41,662 nt of DNA from Syntrophobacterales bacterium (GTDB lineage: Bacteria > Desulfobacterota > Syntrophobacteria > Syntrophobacterales > Thermodesulforhabdaceae). Below the pieces are notes generated by a model. That model saw nothing but the letters and a program-made list of their open reading frames with translations, made no database searches and had not been told where the DNA came from. Below are positions 9,233-18,054 of the stretch, piece by piece. The stretch lies in assembly GCA_026417655.1 (NCBI GenBank), contig JAOACS010000013.1, forward strand, positions 1 to 41,662, given 5' to 3'. Position 1 is the stretch's first letter, and each line of letters begins with the position of its first letter. Position numbers and translations under genes: made by a program.

Positions 9233-10603
9233 TTAAGAAGGCTTTGCAAGAATTGTTAAGCCCTTTAACAAATCGAGGGCTCTTTGAAGTTGATTATCCT
9301 GCTCAAGCATCCTTTGAACCTCATCTAACTGTTTGGTTTTTGCGCCAATGCTTCTCCGCTTTTGTGAAGTATCGCCTTCTTTTTTAAGCTCCTCTTCTCC
9401 TCCACCATCTCCTTGCATATGTCCAGGAAGATCCTTTTCGCGTATGGAAAACCTACTTCTGGTCTGATCTGTATCCTTTGCCACTCTTTCTTCCCTTGGA
9501 ACGTAAATATCAGGTTCAATCCCCTTAGCCTGAATCGACCTGCCAGATGGGGTATAGTAAAGGGCTGTCGTAAGGCGAACTGCGGAACCATCCTCGAGAG
9601 GTATCACAGTTTGAACCGAGCCTTTACCAAAAGTAGGTTCTCCAAGGACAAGGGCTACCTTATGATCCTGGAGAGCTCCAGCAACAATTTCTGAGGCACT
9701 GGCACTTCCACCATTTACTAAGACGACTATGGGATACTTATGGGGTTTATCGTTTTTTCTAGCTTCAAACTTCATCTGCTGTTCTTCTTTTCTACCCTTG
9801 GTGTAAACAATAAGACCACTTTCTAAGAACTCATCGCTTACTTGAACAGCCTGTTCTAGAAGGCCACCGGGGTTATTCCTCAGGTCAAGAATCAATCCCT
9901 TCATGGGCTTGTTTTCCTGTTCCAGGACATCCAGAGCCTTTCTAAGCTGTTGAGAGGTATCACTTTGGAAGCTAGCAATCCTTACGTATCCAAAGCCAGG
10001 TTCTAGAGTCCTATATTTTACGCTCTGAATATGGATAAGAGCCCTTACAATCTCAAACTCCAGCGGTTTAGGCTCACCTTCTCGAATAATAGTAATACGC
10101 ACCTTGGTTCCTTCCGGTCCCCTTAAGCGCTTTACCGCCTCGGTAATACTCATGTCCTTGGTCGACTCGCCATTTATCTTAATGATCTGATCATTGGCCT
10201 TTATCCCAGCCTTGTCGGCAGGTGTCCCCTCAATTGGTGATACAACCGTCAAGATCCCATCTCTTATGGTAATCTCTATACCTATCCCACCAAAACTCCC
10301 TCTAGTCTCTACCTGTAACTCCTTATACTCATCCGGTGTCATATAGGTTGAATGGGGATCGAGGGACTGAAGCATCCCTTTGATAGCACCTCGAATTAAC
10401 TTTCCATCATCTACAGGTTCTACATACTGATCTTCCACGAGATTGAGAACTTCGCTGAATAGCTTAAGTTGTTTGAATATCGTATCACCCCTACTTTTCT
10501 TCTCCTCAGAACAGTAGGCAGTAATACCTTGGAAGATACCCCATAGACCCAAGAATACCAATAATCCCATTGGGATAAAAAGTTTTTTCTTGTTCTTTCC
10601 CAT
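9233..10603 (-). CDS. ctpA: C-terminal processing peptidase, S41 family (CtpA/Prc)
   Basis: A 456-residue periplasmic serine protease. The N-terminus has a membrane anchor (about 8-28). A PDZ domain (about 100-185) includes GGIGIEITIRDGILTVVSPIEGTPADKAGI. The S41 core follows, with LILDLRNNPGGLLEQAV and the catalytic set S302 (in NGGSASASE), K327 (in FGKGSVQ) and Q331, spaced exactly as in characterised CtpB. The hydrophobic LTTALYYTPSGRSIQAKGIEPD motif completes the core. The C-terminal ~75 residues are charged and low in conservation. CtpA enzymes trim or degrade periplasmic proteins, often cell-wall hydrolases. It lies between envC (gap 9) and yibQ (gap 17), in an order seen in several proteobacterial groups, so hydrolases or EnvC itself are reasonable substrates. 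Confidence 0.95.
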   Translation of the reverse strand: MGKNKKKLFIPMGLLVFLGLWGIFQGITAYCSEEKKSRGDTIFKQLKLFSEVLNLVEDQYVEPVDDGKLIRGAIKGMLQSLDPHSTYMTPDEYKELQVETRGSFGGIGIEITIRDGILTVVSPIEGTPADKAGIKANDQIIKINGESTKDMSITEAVKRLRGPEGTKVRITIIREGEPKPLEFEIVRALIHIQSVKYRTLEPGFGYVRIASFQSDTSQQLRKALDVLEQENKPMKGLILDLRNNPGGLLEQAVQVSDEFLESGLIVYTKGRKEEQQMKFEARKNDKPHKYPIVVLVNGGSASASEIVAGALQDHKVALVLGEPTFGKGSVQTVIPLEDGSAVRLTTALYYTPSGRSIQAKGIEPDIYVPREERVAKDTDQTRSRFSIREKDLPGHMQGDGGGEEELKKEGDTSQKRRSIGAKTKQLDEVQRMLEQDNQLQRALDLLKGLTILAKPS

Positions 10604-10612
10604 ACTCTTTAA

Positions 10613-11686
10613 TTAGTCTCCTTTCTTTGTATTAGTTTTTAAGGCAAACCACTGCCTTACATCCAATGGTTTTCCCTTGTGTCTCCACTCAAAATATATA
10701 CCACTTTCTCCCAAGACCTCAGATTGAGCCACTTCTCCGATTACATCACCCTGCTTAACATCGTCACCTTCGCTAACTCGGATCGATCCCAGGTAGGCGA
10801 TAACGCTAAAGTAATGATTTCCATGATCCACAATAACTGTGCGTCCAAACTCTCTAAACCATCCCGAATACACAACTTGTCCACTAGCAACCGCCCTAAC
10901 GGGAGTTCCATCCTTCGCTCTTATAAAAACTCCTTTACTATATACTAAAGGCACAGAATCGGCTTTCTTTTTTAGCTCCACACTGGTCTCCAGAACTCCG
11001 TCTTCTACAGGAAAAAGCAATGATCCCAAAGAGGCAAAGGAAGTTTTCGTTAGTTTGGACCTATTATGAGTTGTCTCATCACGTTGAAAGAAACTCCCAA
11101 AAGATCTGTCTTCTCTCCTATCCTCATCCTCTAATGCCTGCCTTTTCAAAACCTCTCTACTAAGGGATGCAAGATGTTGCAAATTCTTTTTGAAAGTTCC
11201 TTCCGCCTCTGTAAGTTCACGTAAATTCTTCTCCAGCACCTTTTCCAAGCGCCTTAGCTCTTCCATTTGCATTTTACAAGCCGCCTGTCTCCTAAGGCTT
11301 TCTTCAATATGAGCTCGAAGAACCAGTTCGGCATTCCACCAAACCTTCCCACCTAGAATCTTTTGGTTCGATAGAAACCGATTAAATACCATGATTCTAT
11401 GAAGTCTTATTAAATTTTCACTAGCCAGCCTCTTTTCTCGAACTAGCTCTTCTTCTAATAAATCGTAGACTCTTTTGTTTTCTCTAAGGGTCCTTGCAAT
11501 CTCAATTTTTCTTCTTTCACTCTCATTAACAATTTTTGCCATTTCGTCTATAGGAACCAATGACTGTTCTAAGGAAAAAGAGCGTGAAGGTGCCGTTAAT
11601 AGAGTAGCTAAAAATATCAATAAACATCCAGCAAAAACAGCTCTCCTCTTAGAAACCGATTTTTTTCTTAATCGGTCCATGTCCAA
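10613..11686 (-). CDS. envC: EnvC-like murein hydrolase activator with degenerate LytM (M23) domain
   Basis: A 357-residue protein with a membrane/signal segment (about 17-33), a long coiled coil (about 50-185) and a C-terminal LytM domain (about 225-345; KDGTPVRAVASGQVVYSGWFREFGRTVIVDHGN). The zinc ligands of active M23 peptidases are missing. The usual HxxxD is replaced in KGVFIRAKDG, the YAHL histidine is absent (VIAYLG), and the HLHFE pair has become SGIYFE. This is the signature of EnvC, which does not cut peptidoglycan but activates septal amidases and is itself gated by FtsEX. The gene overlaps ftsX by 19 bases and is followed by ctpA. An AMIN-Amidase_3 amidase, the expected partner, is encoded at 16725-17984. 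Confidence 0.92.
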   Translation of the reverse strand: MDMDRLRKKSVSKRRAVFAGCLLIFLATLLTAPSRSFSLEQSLVPIDEMAKIVNESERRKIEIARTLRENKRVYDLLEEELVREKRLASENLIRLHRIMVFNRFLSNQKILGGKVWWNAELVLRAHIEESLRRQAACKMQMEELRRLEKVLEKNLRELTEAEGTFKKNLQHLASLSREVLKRQALEDEDRREDRSFGSFFQRDETTHNRSKLTKTSFASLGSLLFPVEDGVLETSVELKKKADSVPLVYSKGVFIRAKDGTPVRAVASGQVVYSGWFREFGRTVIVDHGNHYFSVIAYLGSIRVSEGDDVKQGDVIGEVAQSEVLGESGIYFEWRHKGKPLDVRQWFALKTNTKKGD

Positions 11687-12594
11687 TCCATCTTAATGGA
11701 CAGGTTCCAACTCTTCCTAAAGGCCCATTCCGCCATTATCAAAATGAAACTTGCTACTACAAAAAGGGTTACAATAGAAGACCCCAGAAGGGTTTCTACG
11801 GAAAGAGAGCAGCTCTGGTTCGTTCCAAAGAAGTGTTCCAAATGTTTCAAGTATCTCTTGCTATATAAGAGAGCAAGGAGAGAAAGGGGCCACGCCAAAA
11901 CGATTATAGAAACGGCTTGAGTGTAACAAGCAAGGCGCTTAAATAGAGGTGATGCTCCTAGAAGATCCCAAAGATAAATCTCCCTCATACGGCGATAAAA
12001 GGAGATGCGAGTTAGCAAAAAGACCATAGTTACCATCACAAAAAGGAATAAAACAGTAAGGATTATAAAGAAACGCCTTATTCTTTCAAACCATAATTTG
12101 GTCTCGGATGCCAAAGCTACCCCTGAAAAGACGCTGTCAACAGCAGCATTAGAAGCGAGCTCATCCATAAAGGCTTGACACTTTTGAGGCTCCTCTAAAC
12201 AATGTCTACTCAAGGTGATCTCAAGATAGCCAGGCATAGTTGATGGATCCGCTAAAAAAGACTCTTTACCAAAGCTTTTAGCAAGCATTTCTACCTCTTT
12301 AGCCACCTCCTCTCCTGGAACTTCCCTAAGAGTTTCATACCACTTGCTATTCTGAATAATTTCAATAACCTTTTTACGGTCCTTTTCAGAGGCCTTAGCA
12401 TTCCACGAAATCATTGCAGCAGCCCTATTAGCCCATGGTGGCATAAGACAGGCCAAAACATTTTTGCCTCCCATTACAATTGGGCATGTAAAACAGACCA
12501 ATGTCGCACAAAGAACAGTTGCCGCGAAAGTGAAGGGTTCTTTAAGAATGTCCTGTAGGACCCGAGAAATAACAAATCCCCATGGAATTTTCAC
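11668..12594 (-). CDS. ftsX: Cell division permease-like protein FtsX
   Basis: FtsX is the membrane half of the FtsEX complex, which couples ATP hydrolysis at the divisome to activation of periplasmic cell-wall hydrolases. The 308-residue product has the family's four membrane segments (about 20-42, 174-196, 222-245 and 268-290). A large periplasmic loop of roughly 130 residues lies between the first two; it is the part that contacts EnvC in other bacteria. The cytoplasmic RRMREIYLWDLLGAS motif after the second helix is typical. The start overlaps the ftsE stop by 4 bases and its end overlaps envC by 19, so the three are translationally coupled. Confidence 0.95.
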   Translation of the reverse strand: MKIPWGFVISRVLQDILKEPFTFAATVLCATLVCFTCPIVMGGKNVLACLMPPWANRAAAMISWNAKASEKDRKKVIEIIQNSKWYETLREVPGEEVAKEVEMLAKSFGKESFLADPSTMPGYLEITLSRHCLEEPQKCQAFMDELASNAAVDSVFSGVALASETKLWFERIRRFFIILTVLFLFVMVTMVFLLTRISFYRRMREIYLWDLLGASPLFKRLACYTQAVSIIVLAWPLSLLALLYSKRYLKHLEHFFGTNQSCSLSVETLLGSSIVTLFVVASFILIMAEWAFRKSWNLSIKMDWTWTD

Positions 12595-13292
12595 AACCTG
12601 CTTTCTCCCGTTTTGGTCGGCCCAATCTCTACCAAATCTTTCTCATGAATCATAAGAACTTTGGCACCCTCAACCCATAGAGGAAGGCGGCGATCATGGG
12701 TCGCAACGATTAGAGTTTGTCCCCGCCTATGAAAGGCAGAAAAGAGTTTTAACACTCGTTTTGCATGTTCATCATCTAAATTTCCTGTGGGCTCATCGGC
12801 AAGAATCAAGATTGGGCTATGAACAATAGCGCGCCCAATAGATACAAGCTGGCGTTCACCTCCCGAAAGAAATCTACACCTGACTCTACGCTTTTCCTCA
12901 AGATTAACAAGTCTCAAAACGGCCATTACTCTTACTTTGATCTCTTCCTTTGAAAAACCCATTATAATTAATGGAAGCGAAATATTATCTTCCACGGTAA
13001 GATCCATAAGAAGTCTAAAATCCTGAAATACTATACCAATATGCCGACGCCATGTATGGATTCGAGAGGGGTAGAGTTTTCTAAGATTTTTCCCGGCAAC
13101 AAGAACTGTTCCCCCATCAAAGGATTCCTGACCTGAAATGATCTTTATAAGGGTTGTCTTCCCCGAACCACTAGATCCGAGAAGGAAGAGAAAATCTCCC
13201 GAACTAACGGAAAAGCTTGCGTTTTCAAAAATCCATTCACCTCCACTATAACGCTTATATAAATGTTCTACGAAGATGATGGGGTCTTTCAC
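12591..13292 (-). CDS. ftsE: Cell division ATP-binding protein FtsE
   Basis: FtsE is the ABC ATPase of the FtsEX complex. The 233-residue product has all ABC motifs: Walker A LGSSGSGKTTL (about 37-47), Q-loop GIVFQDFRLLMDLTVEDN, signature LSGGERQLVSIGRAI, Walker B ILILADEPTGNLD and the H-loop VATHDRRL. QDFRLL and the EPTGNLD block are characteristic of FtsE. The start is GTG at 13290-13292 with an AGAAGGG sequence upstream. It is the first gene of the eight-gene unit running to ligA and overlaps ftsX by 4 bases. Upstream is a 205-base divergent region shared with the gene at 13498. Confidence 0.97.
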   Translation of the reverse strand: MKDPIIFVEHLYKRYSGGEWIFENASFSVSSGDFLFLLGSSGSGKTTLIKIISGQESFDGGTVLVAGKNLRKLYPSRIHTWRRHIGIVFQDFRLLMDLTVEDNISLPLIIMGFSKEEIKVRVMAVLRLVNLEEKRRVRCRFLSGGERQLVSIGRAIVHSPILILADEPTGNLDDEHAKRVLKLFSAFHRRGQTLIVATHDRRLPLWVEGAKVLMIHEKDLVEIGPTKTGESRL

Positions 13293-13408
13293 CGGCTAAA
13301 ACCCTTCTGCCTATTTCTTTGGGATTTTTTCAGATGAAAATTATAAGAAATTCAGGAGAAAATATCATCCAGAAATTTGACTATCTTTCGGTCGCTAAAA
13401 AAGGTTCT

Positions 13409-13436
13409 TTGCCGAAAATCATAATTGGGGTAATTT
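13409..13436 (+). promoter_or_regulatory. Candidate promoter for the 13498-mutS unit
   Basis: TTGCCG (13409-13414) and TAATTT (13431-13436) are 16 bases apart in the divergent ftsE/13498 intergenic region, and a start near 13443 would suit the downstream gene. The -10 match is poor. On the opposite strand a TATAAT-like box at 13340-13345 could serve ftsE, but without a clear -35. Both are tentative. Confidence 0.3.
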
Positions 13437-13482
13437 AGAAAGTCATGTTTTGTAATGGACATCTATCAAAAACCAAGGGGTG

Positions 13483-13497
13483 AAAGGAGGCGGGAGG
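13483..13497 (+). promoter_or_regulatory. Ribosome binding site fixing the start at 13498
   Basis: AAAGGAGG (13483-13490) lies 7 bases before the ATG at 13498. A GTG at 13480 in the same frame would place this near-perfect site inside the coding region, so the ATG is preferred. Confidence 0.85.
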
Positions 13498-14034
13498 ATG
13501 GCTGAAATAAAGAGTACTATTGAGCTTGTAATGGAGCGAACTAAGCATCTCATTATGAGTAGTGAGGAAAAAGCCCAGCAAGAAGCAAAGGAGCTTATAG
13601 AGAAAATACCGGGATATATTCAGAAATTTCTAGATGGGTCTATAAAGGAGGAGGCTGTAACAGCGGCTTATCGGGAAATTCCAGAAGGATATAAGAGAGA
13701 AGCTAGGAAGAAGCTTATAGAATCGGTCCTTGAACGTGTCGATTTGGAAAGCCCAAAATCCCTATTTGTTCTCCTTCAAAATTTGCTTGGTGAGAAGGAC
13801 TTTCTCCTTTTTCAAGTAGCCGAATTAAGAGATATTCTTGCAACATATCACGAAAAGGCCGAAAAGCTTAAGGAAGAGATAAAACAAAAAATATCTACAC
13901 AGCTTACCGAAAAGAACATAAGTGGTGACGCTATACTCTTGATTCCAGAAGAGACCCCAGCTTATTACAATCTCACAAGGGATTATGAAAAAAGACTTCA
14001 CGATTTAAAACAGCGAATAACTAAAAATCTTTAA
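13498..14034 (+). CDS. Conserved-looking helical protein upstream of mutS, unknown function
   Basis: A 178-residue, soluble, charged protein, nearly all helix, with no signal peptide or membrane segment. It starts MAEIKSTIELVMERTKHLIMS. A regular helical middle holds YREIPEGYKREARKKLIESVLERV, LFVLLQNLLGEKDFLLFQ forms a hydrophobic helix, and the C-terminal half is a probable coiled coil (EKAEKLKEEIKQKIS and NLTRDYEKRLHDLKQRI). I do not recognise a named family and give no function. It is 12 bases upstream of mutS and very likely co-transcribed with it. The ATG was chosen over an in-frame GTG at 13480 because the latter would cover the ribosome binding site. Confidence 0.85.
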   Translation: MAEIKSTIELVMERTKHLIMSSEEKAQQEAKELIEKIPGYIQKFLDGSIKEEAVTAAYREIPEGYKREARKKLIESVLERVDLESPKSLFVLLQNLLGEKDFLLFQVAELRDILATYHEKAEKLKEEIKQKISTQLTEKNISGDAILLIPEETPAYYNLTRDYEKRLHDLKQRITKNL

Positions 14035-14046
14035 TGAAAGGGAAAG

Positions 14047-16728
14047 ATGAATTTCGAAGGTCAACCTAAGTTCTCTTCTCTCACTCCCATGATGCAGCAG
14101 TATCTTGCTATAAAAGCCCAGTATCCTGACGCTCTTCTCCTTTACAGAATCGGTGATTTTTACGAACTTTTTATGGATGATGCTATTGTGGCTTCAAAGA
14201 TTCTAAATATCGCTCTTACTTCTAGGGACAAAAATAGCGACACGGCAGTGCCCATGTGCGGGGTGCCTCACCATGCGGCTGAGCAATATATCGCAAAGCT
14301 TGTTTCAGCAGGCTACAAAGTGGCCATCTGTGAACAGGTTGAAGATCCAAGGTTTGCAAAGGGAATTGTAAAGCGAGAGGTAACTCGTGTTATCACTCCA
14401 GGGCTAATTCTAGAGGAACAAAATCTTTCAGCAAAACTCCCAAACTATATCTGCAGCTTAGCCCATAATGGGACTCTCTGGGGTGTTGCTTACATGGATG
14501 TATCGACCGGTGAATTTAGAGTAGTCGAAATATCGAATTTCACCGATGCCCTTGAAGAGCTCCATAGAATCGATCCTAGAGAACTCTTAGTGTCGGAAAG
14601 CCTCGAAAGTTCGATTATAGAAGAGATAGGAAAGCATTTCCAGATCGCCATTCCCACTCTTCCACCTGAATATTTTGATCAAGAAGCTGCTGAGGAGCGA
14701 CTATGCCATCTTTTTTCGGTCCATTCCCTTGAAGGCTTTGGCCTCCAGGGATTTTCGGTTGCTATAGGGGCCGCAGGAGCTCTTACAAGATATGCCGAGG
14801 ATAACAAGATATCGCTTTCCCACATTAAAGGACTCATCCCCTACAGCAGATCGGATTTTATGAATCTTGACGAAAATACCGAAAAGCATTTGGAAATCTT
14901 TTACTCCCAGAGTTTCCGTGGCCGAAAGGGATCCCTTATTGATGTGGTAGATAGGACCTGCACCCCCATGGGGGGAAGAATGTTACATCGCTGGCTCCGC
15001 TATCCCCTCCTTAAGAAGGCTCATATTATGGAGAGGCAAGATGCCATCGATGAATTGGTAAACCATCCTCAACTCCTTCGGGAAATACGATCCCATCTAG
15101 AATCCGTGGGAGACATTGAAAGAATACTTAGTCGGATAGCTGTAGGATCGGCAACACCAAAGGATATTTACGCTCTTAAGCTCTCTTTAAAGAAACTCCC
15201 TGATATTTATCAGCTAATAGACTCCTTAAAAAGTAACCTCTTTCAGGATATCAAAAATCAGTGGGATAATGGGGAGGAGATAGTATCCCGTATAGATTCA
15301 ATACTTATTGAGAATCCTCCTCTCAACTGGATATCCCAATCAATAATCAAGGATGGAGTAGACTTACAATTAGATGAATATAAACAGATTGCAAAGGATA
15401 GCAAGGGATGGCTTTTAAGGTTTGAGCAGCAGGAGCGTTCAAAAACCGGACTTTCATCTTTGAAGGTTAGATACAACAAGGTCTTCGGGTATTTTATCGA
15501 ACTTTCCAAAACTCAGGCATCCCAGGCACCCCCTCACTACCAGCGAAAGCAAACTCTTACAAACGCAGAAAGATTCATAACCGAAGAAATCAAAGCCTTC
15601 GAAACAAAGATCCTAGAGGCAGAATATCGAAGGCAGGAAATAGAAGAAGAATATTTTGAAAAGCTCAAGAGGGATATCTCCTCCCAAAGTGATCGGATTC
15701 ATCGCATGGCAAATATTGTTGCTATGCTAGATTGTATCGCCTCTTTAGCAGAACTAGCTATAACGGAAAGATACTGTAGGCCTCTTCTTACAAATGACGG
15801 CTCCATCATTATTAAAGAAGGGAGGCATCCAGTAGTTGAAAAATACCTTCCTAGGGGAACCTTTGTTCCCAATGATGTTGAGCTTAACATGAGCGATCAG
15901 CAGATACTTATCATCACCGGACCGAATATGGCTGGAAAATCTACTATCCTACGTCAAACAGCCCTCATAGTTTTGCTGGCCCATATAGGGAGTTTCGTTC
16001 CGGCTAAGGCTGCATATATAGGTTTGGTGGATCGAATATTTACTCGCATAGGGACTTCCGATGATCTTGCCAGGGGAAGATCAACCTTTCTGGTAGAAAT
16101 GCAGGAGGTAGCCTCTATACTTCACCGAGCAACGCCCCAAAGTCTTGTCATACTAGATGAGATAGGAAGAGGAACAAGCACATACGATGGAATGAGCATA
16201 GCTCAGGCCGTTATAGAGTATCTTCATGACCTACAGGGTGCTGGAGTGAAAACACTCTGTGCTACCCACTACCATGAACTAACGGAGCTTTCGGAGAAGT
16301 TCCCCCGTGTGAAAAACTTTAGTGTAGCTGTAAGGGAATGGCAGGATCGGATTATCTTTACCCATCGACTTGTCCCAGAAAGGGCCAGTAAAAGCTATGG
16401 GATCTACGTAGCAAAACTTGCGGGACTTCCGGAGCAAATCATAGAAAGAGCGAAAATCATTCTTAGGGAATTGGAAGCCCGTCAAGACGTGATGGCAGTG
16501 GAAAACCCAACTCGAGGCCAATCGGCGGTCAATAATATTTCCTATAATGAAGTTCCTCGTCGAATGTTACCAAAAAAGGTAGGATTCCAACTACCTATAT
16601 TAGGTCCTGCCGAGGAGTGGCTAAGGCAAGAAATCCTTTCCATCGATCTCGATAGAACCACTCCTTTGGGAGCTCTCCAAATCCTTTATGCAATCCAAGA
16701 ACGGCTGAAGAAGGAAAAAACACGATGA
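14047..16728 (+). CDS. mutS: DNA mismatch repair protein MutS
   Basis: MutS dimers bind base mismatches and small loops and recruit MutL. The 893-residue product has the full MutS1 layout. The N-terminal mismatch-recognition domain carries the DNA-wedging F38-x-E40 motif (GDFYELF) and VPMCGVPHHA. A connector and lever/core domains follow. The clamp region is near IDVVDRTCTPMGGRMLHRWLRYPL onward, and the C-terminal ATPase has Walker A GPNMAGKST (625-633). Further ATPase motifs are STFLVEMQEVASIL, Walker B LVILDEIGRGTSTYDG and the H-loop CATHYHEL. Length is normal (about 850-900). A GGGAAAG sequence precedes the ATG. Its stop overlaps the start of the amidase by 4 bases. Confidence 0.98.
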   Translation: MNFEGQPKFSSLTPMMQQYLAIKAQYPDALLLYRIGDFYELFMDDAIVASKILNIALTSRDKNSDTAVPMCGVPHHAAEQYIAKLVSAGYKVAICEQVEDPRFAKGIVKREVTRVITPGLILEEQNLSAKLPNYICSLAHNGTLWGVAYMDVSTGEFRVVEISNFTDALEELHRIDPRELLVSESLESSIIEEIGKHFQIAIPTLPPEYFDQEAAEERLCHLFSVHSLEGFGLQGFSVAIGAAGALTRYAEDNKISLSHIKGLIPYSRSDFMNLDENTEKHLEIFYSQSFRGRKGSLIDVVDRTCTPMGGRMLHRWLRYPLLKKAHIMERQDAIDELVNHPQLLREIRSHLESVGDIERILSRIAVGSATPKDIYALKLSLKKLPDIYQLIDSLKSNLFQDIKNQWDNGEEIVSRIDSILIENPPLNWISQSIIKDGVDLQLDEYKQIAKDSKGWLLRFEQQERSKTGLSSLKVRYNKVFGYFIELSKTQASQAPPHYQRKQTLTNAERFITEEIKAFETKILEAEYRRQEIEEEYFEKLKRDISSQSDRIHRMANIVAMLDCIASLAELAITERYCRPLLTNDGSIIIKEGRHPVVEKYLPRGTFVPNDVELNMSDQQILIITGPNMAGKSTILRQTALIVLLAHIGSFVPAKAAYIGLVDRIFTRIGTSDDLARGRSTFLVEMQEVASILHRATPQSLVILDEIGRGTSTYDGMSIAQAVIEYLHDLQGAGVKTLCATHYHELTELSEKFPRVKNFSVAVREWQDRIIFTHRLVPERASKSYGIYVAKLAGLPEQIIERAKIILRELEARQDVMAVENPTRGQSAVNNISYNEVPRRMLPKKVGFQLPILGPAEEWLRQEILSIDLDRTTPLGALQILYAIQERLKKEKTR

Positions 16729-17984
16729 AAATAATTTCCTCTGCCCTTCTAATAGTGGCCTTTTTAATCCTATCCTCTCCACTAGAGGGAAAGGAGAATT
16801 CCCCATCACGGAAACTACATTACATAAAGGACGTAACCCTTACGAAGAATCTAAGCTCAGCAAAACTTATTCTATCCTTTGACAGTCCAGTCTCTTATCG
16901 TTTTCTAGAAAAAAAACATGGAAGAGCTGAGAAAAAACTCATTCTAAGGATTGAAAACTGTGTGGTTAATCCAAGAATTGAGCGTATTCAACCTGACAAA
17001 ACCTTTATTAGGTTAATACAGATTGCTAATCATTACAGCAACCGATCGGGAAGTTCCGCTGAAATTGTAATATCGTCACCTAGAGATGTGGAATTTAGTC
17101 ATAACAACGAAAATAATCCCTTCCGAATAGTCATAACAATGACAAAACAAATCACTCCCGAAAAACCCTCTATTGTATCCCACCAGGATACTTCGGTTAC
17201 ACCAGAAAAGCAGGCTACCCCTGTCTTTGAAAGGGATAAAGTTGTTGAACCCTCCCCACTGAAGAGCCTGTCGGACTTACGCCTTATTGTAATAGACCCT
17301 GGACACGGGGGACGGGATAAGGGAGCAACAGGTTACAGAGGAATTTATGAAAAGGATTTGACCCTAACCTTAGCTAAGTCCTTAAAAAGTATCATTGAAG
17401 CTAGCGTTTCAGGTATAAGAGTAGAGCTTACACGTTACAGGGATGAATACGTTTCGCTCGAACAGAGGGTAAAAATTGCCAATTCTCTTAAGGCAGACCT
17501 TTTTATTTCTCTTCATTTCAATGCCCACGAAAACCGTTTAGTGCGGGGTATCGAAACCTACTATCTCAACATTTCCCAGGATAAGGAGGCGGCAAGAGTT
17601 GCCGCTATCGAAAACGCTGTCTTAAGAAAAAAAATGACAGACCTAGAGGCAATTCTTCAAGATCTCCTAAAAGCCAGTTCCATAGCCGAATCGGCAAGGC
17701 TTGCTAAAACCATTCATGGAAACATTGTAGACTCACTTAGAGGCCTTACAACTGATATAAAAGACCTAGGAGTGAAAAGTGCTCCATTTTATGTGTTGTT
17801 TGGAACCACTATGCCTGGTATTCTGATTGAAGCAGGATTTATTAGCAACAGGGAGGAACTTGAACTTATCAAATCTTCTCAGTTCGCCCAAGCGATTGCA
17901 AAAGGTATCCTTGAAGGAGTAAAATTGTATGCGGAGGGATCGGTCCATGACAGACCTTCTCTAACTTCACAGAAAAAGAAATAA
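16725..17984 (+). CDS. amiC: N-acetylmuramoyl-L-alanine amidase (AMIN + Amidase_3), AmiC/AmiB-like
   Basis: A periplasmic zinc amidase that cuts the bond between N-acetylmuramic acid and the stem peptide, splitting septal peptidoglycan. The 419-residue product has a signal peptide (about 1-21), an AMIN domain (about 31-140) for septal targeting, a Thr/Pro linker, and an Amidase_3 domain from about 185. Zinc ligands H194 (DPGHGG), E209 (YEKDL) and H264 (SLHFNAH) and the catalytic E369 (LIEAGFISN) are all present. Between the core strands is an inserted helical segment (about 285-325, DKEAARVAAIENAVL onward). It resembles the autoinhibitory helix of E. coli AmiA/B/C that EnvC or NlpD displaces. 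Overlap with mutS (ATGA) implies coupled translation. EnvC and FtsEX are encoded 3.4 kb away on the other strand. Confidence 0.94.
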   Translation: MKIISSALLIVAFLILSSPLEGKENSPSRKLHYIKDVTLTKNLSSAKLILSFDSPVSYRFLEKKHGRAEKKLILRIENCVVNPRIERIQPDKTFIRLIQIANHYSNRSGSSAEIVISSPRDVEFSHNNENNPFRIVITMTKQITPEKPSIVSHQDTSVTPEKQATPVFERDKVVEPSPLKSLSDLRLIVIDPGHGGRDKGATGYRGIYEKDLTLTLAKSLKSIIEASVSGIRVELTRYRDEYVSLEQRVKIANSLKADLFISLHFNAHENRLVRGIETYYLNISQDKEAARVAAIENAVLRKKMTDLEAILQDLLKASSIAESARLAKTIHGNIVDSLRGLTTDIKDLGVKSAPFYVLFGTTMPGILIEAGFISNREELELIKSSQFAQAIAKGILEGVKLYAEGSVHDRPSLTSQKKK

Positions 17985-18054
17985 CAAAAGAAGCGAAGAA
18001 TCCTTTTCTATGGCCATAAAAGAATTTTATCTTACTGGGTCCTGAGGTGATTAA

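Noticed and set aside
10613-11686. Active M23 endopeptidase
   Set aside because: The HxxxD and HxH zinc motifs are missing, so an activator role is favoured.
13480-13497. Upstream GTG start for the gene before mutS
   Set aside because: It would place the AAAGGAGG ribosome binding site inside the coding sequence; the ATG at 13498 has ideal spacing.
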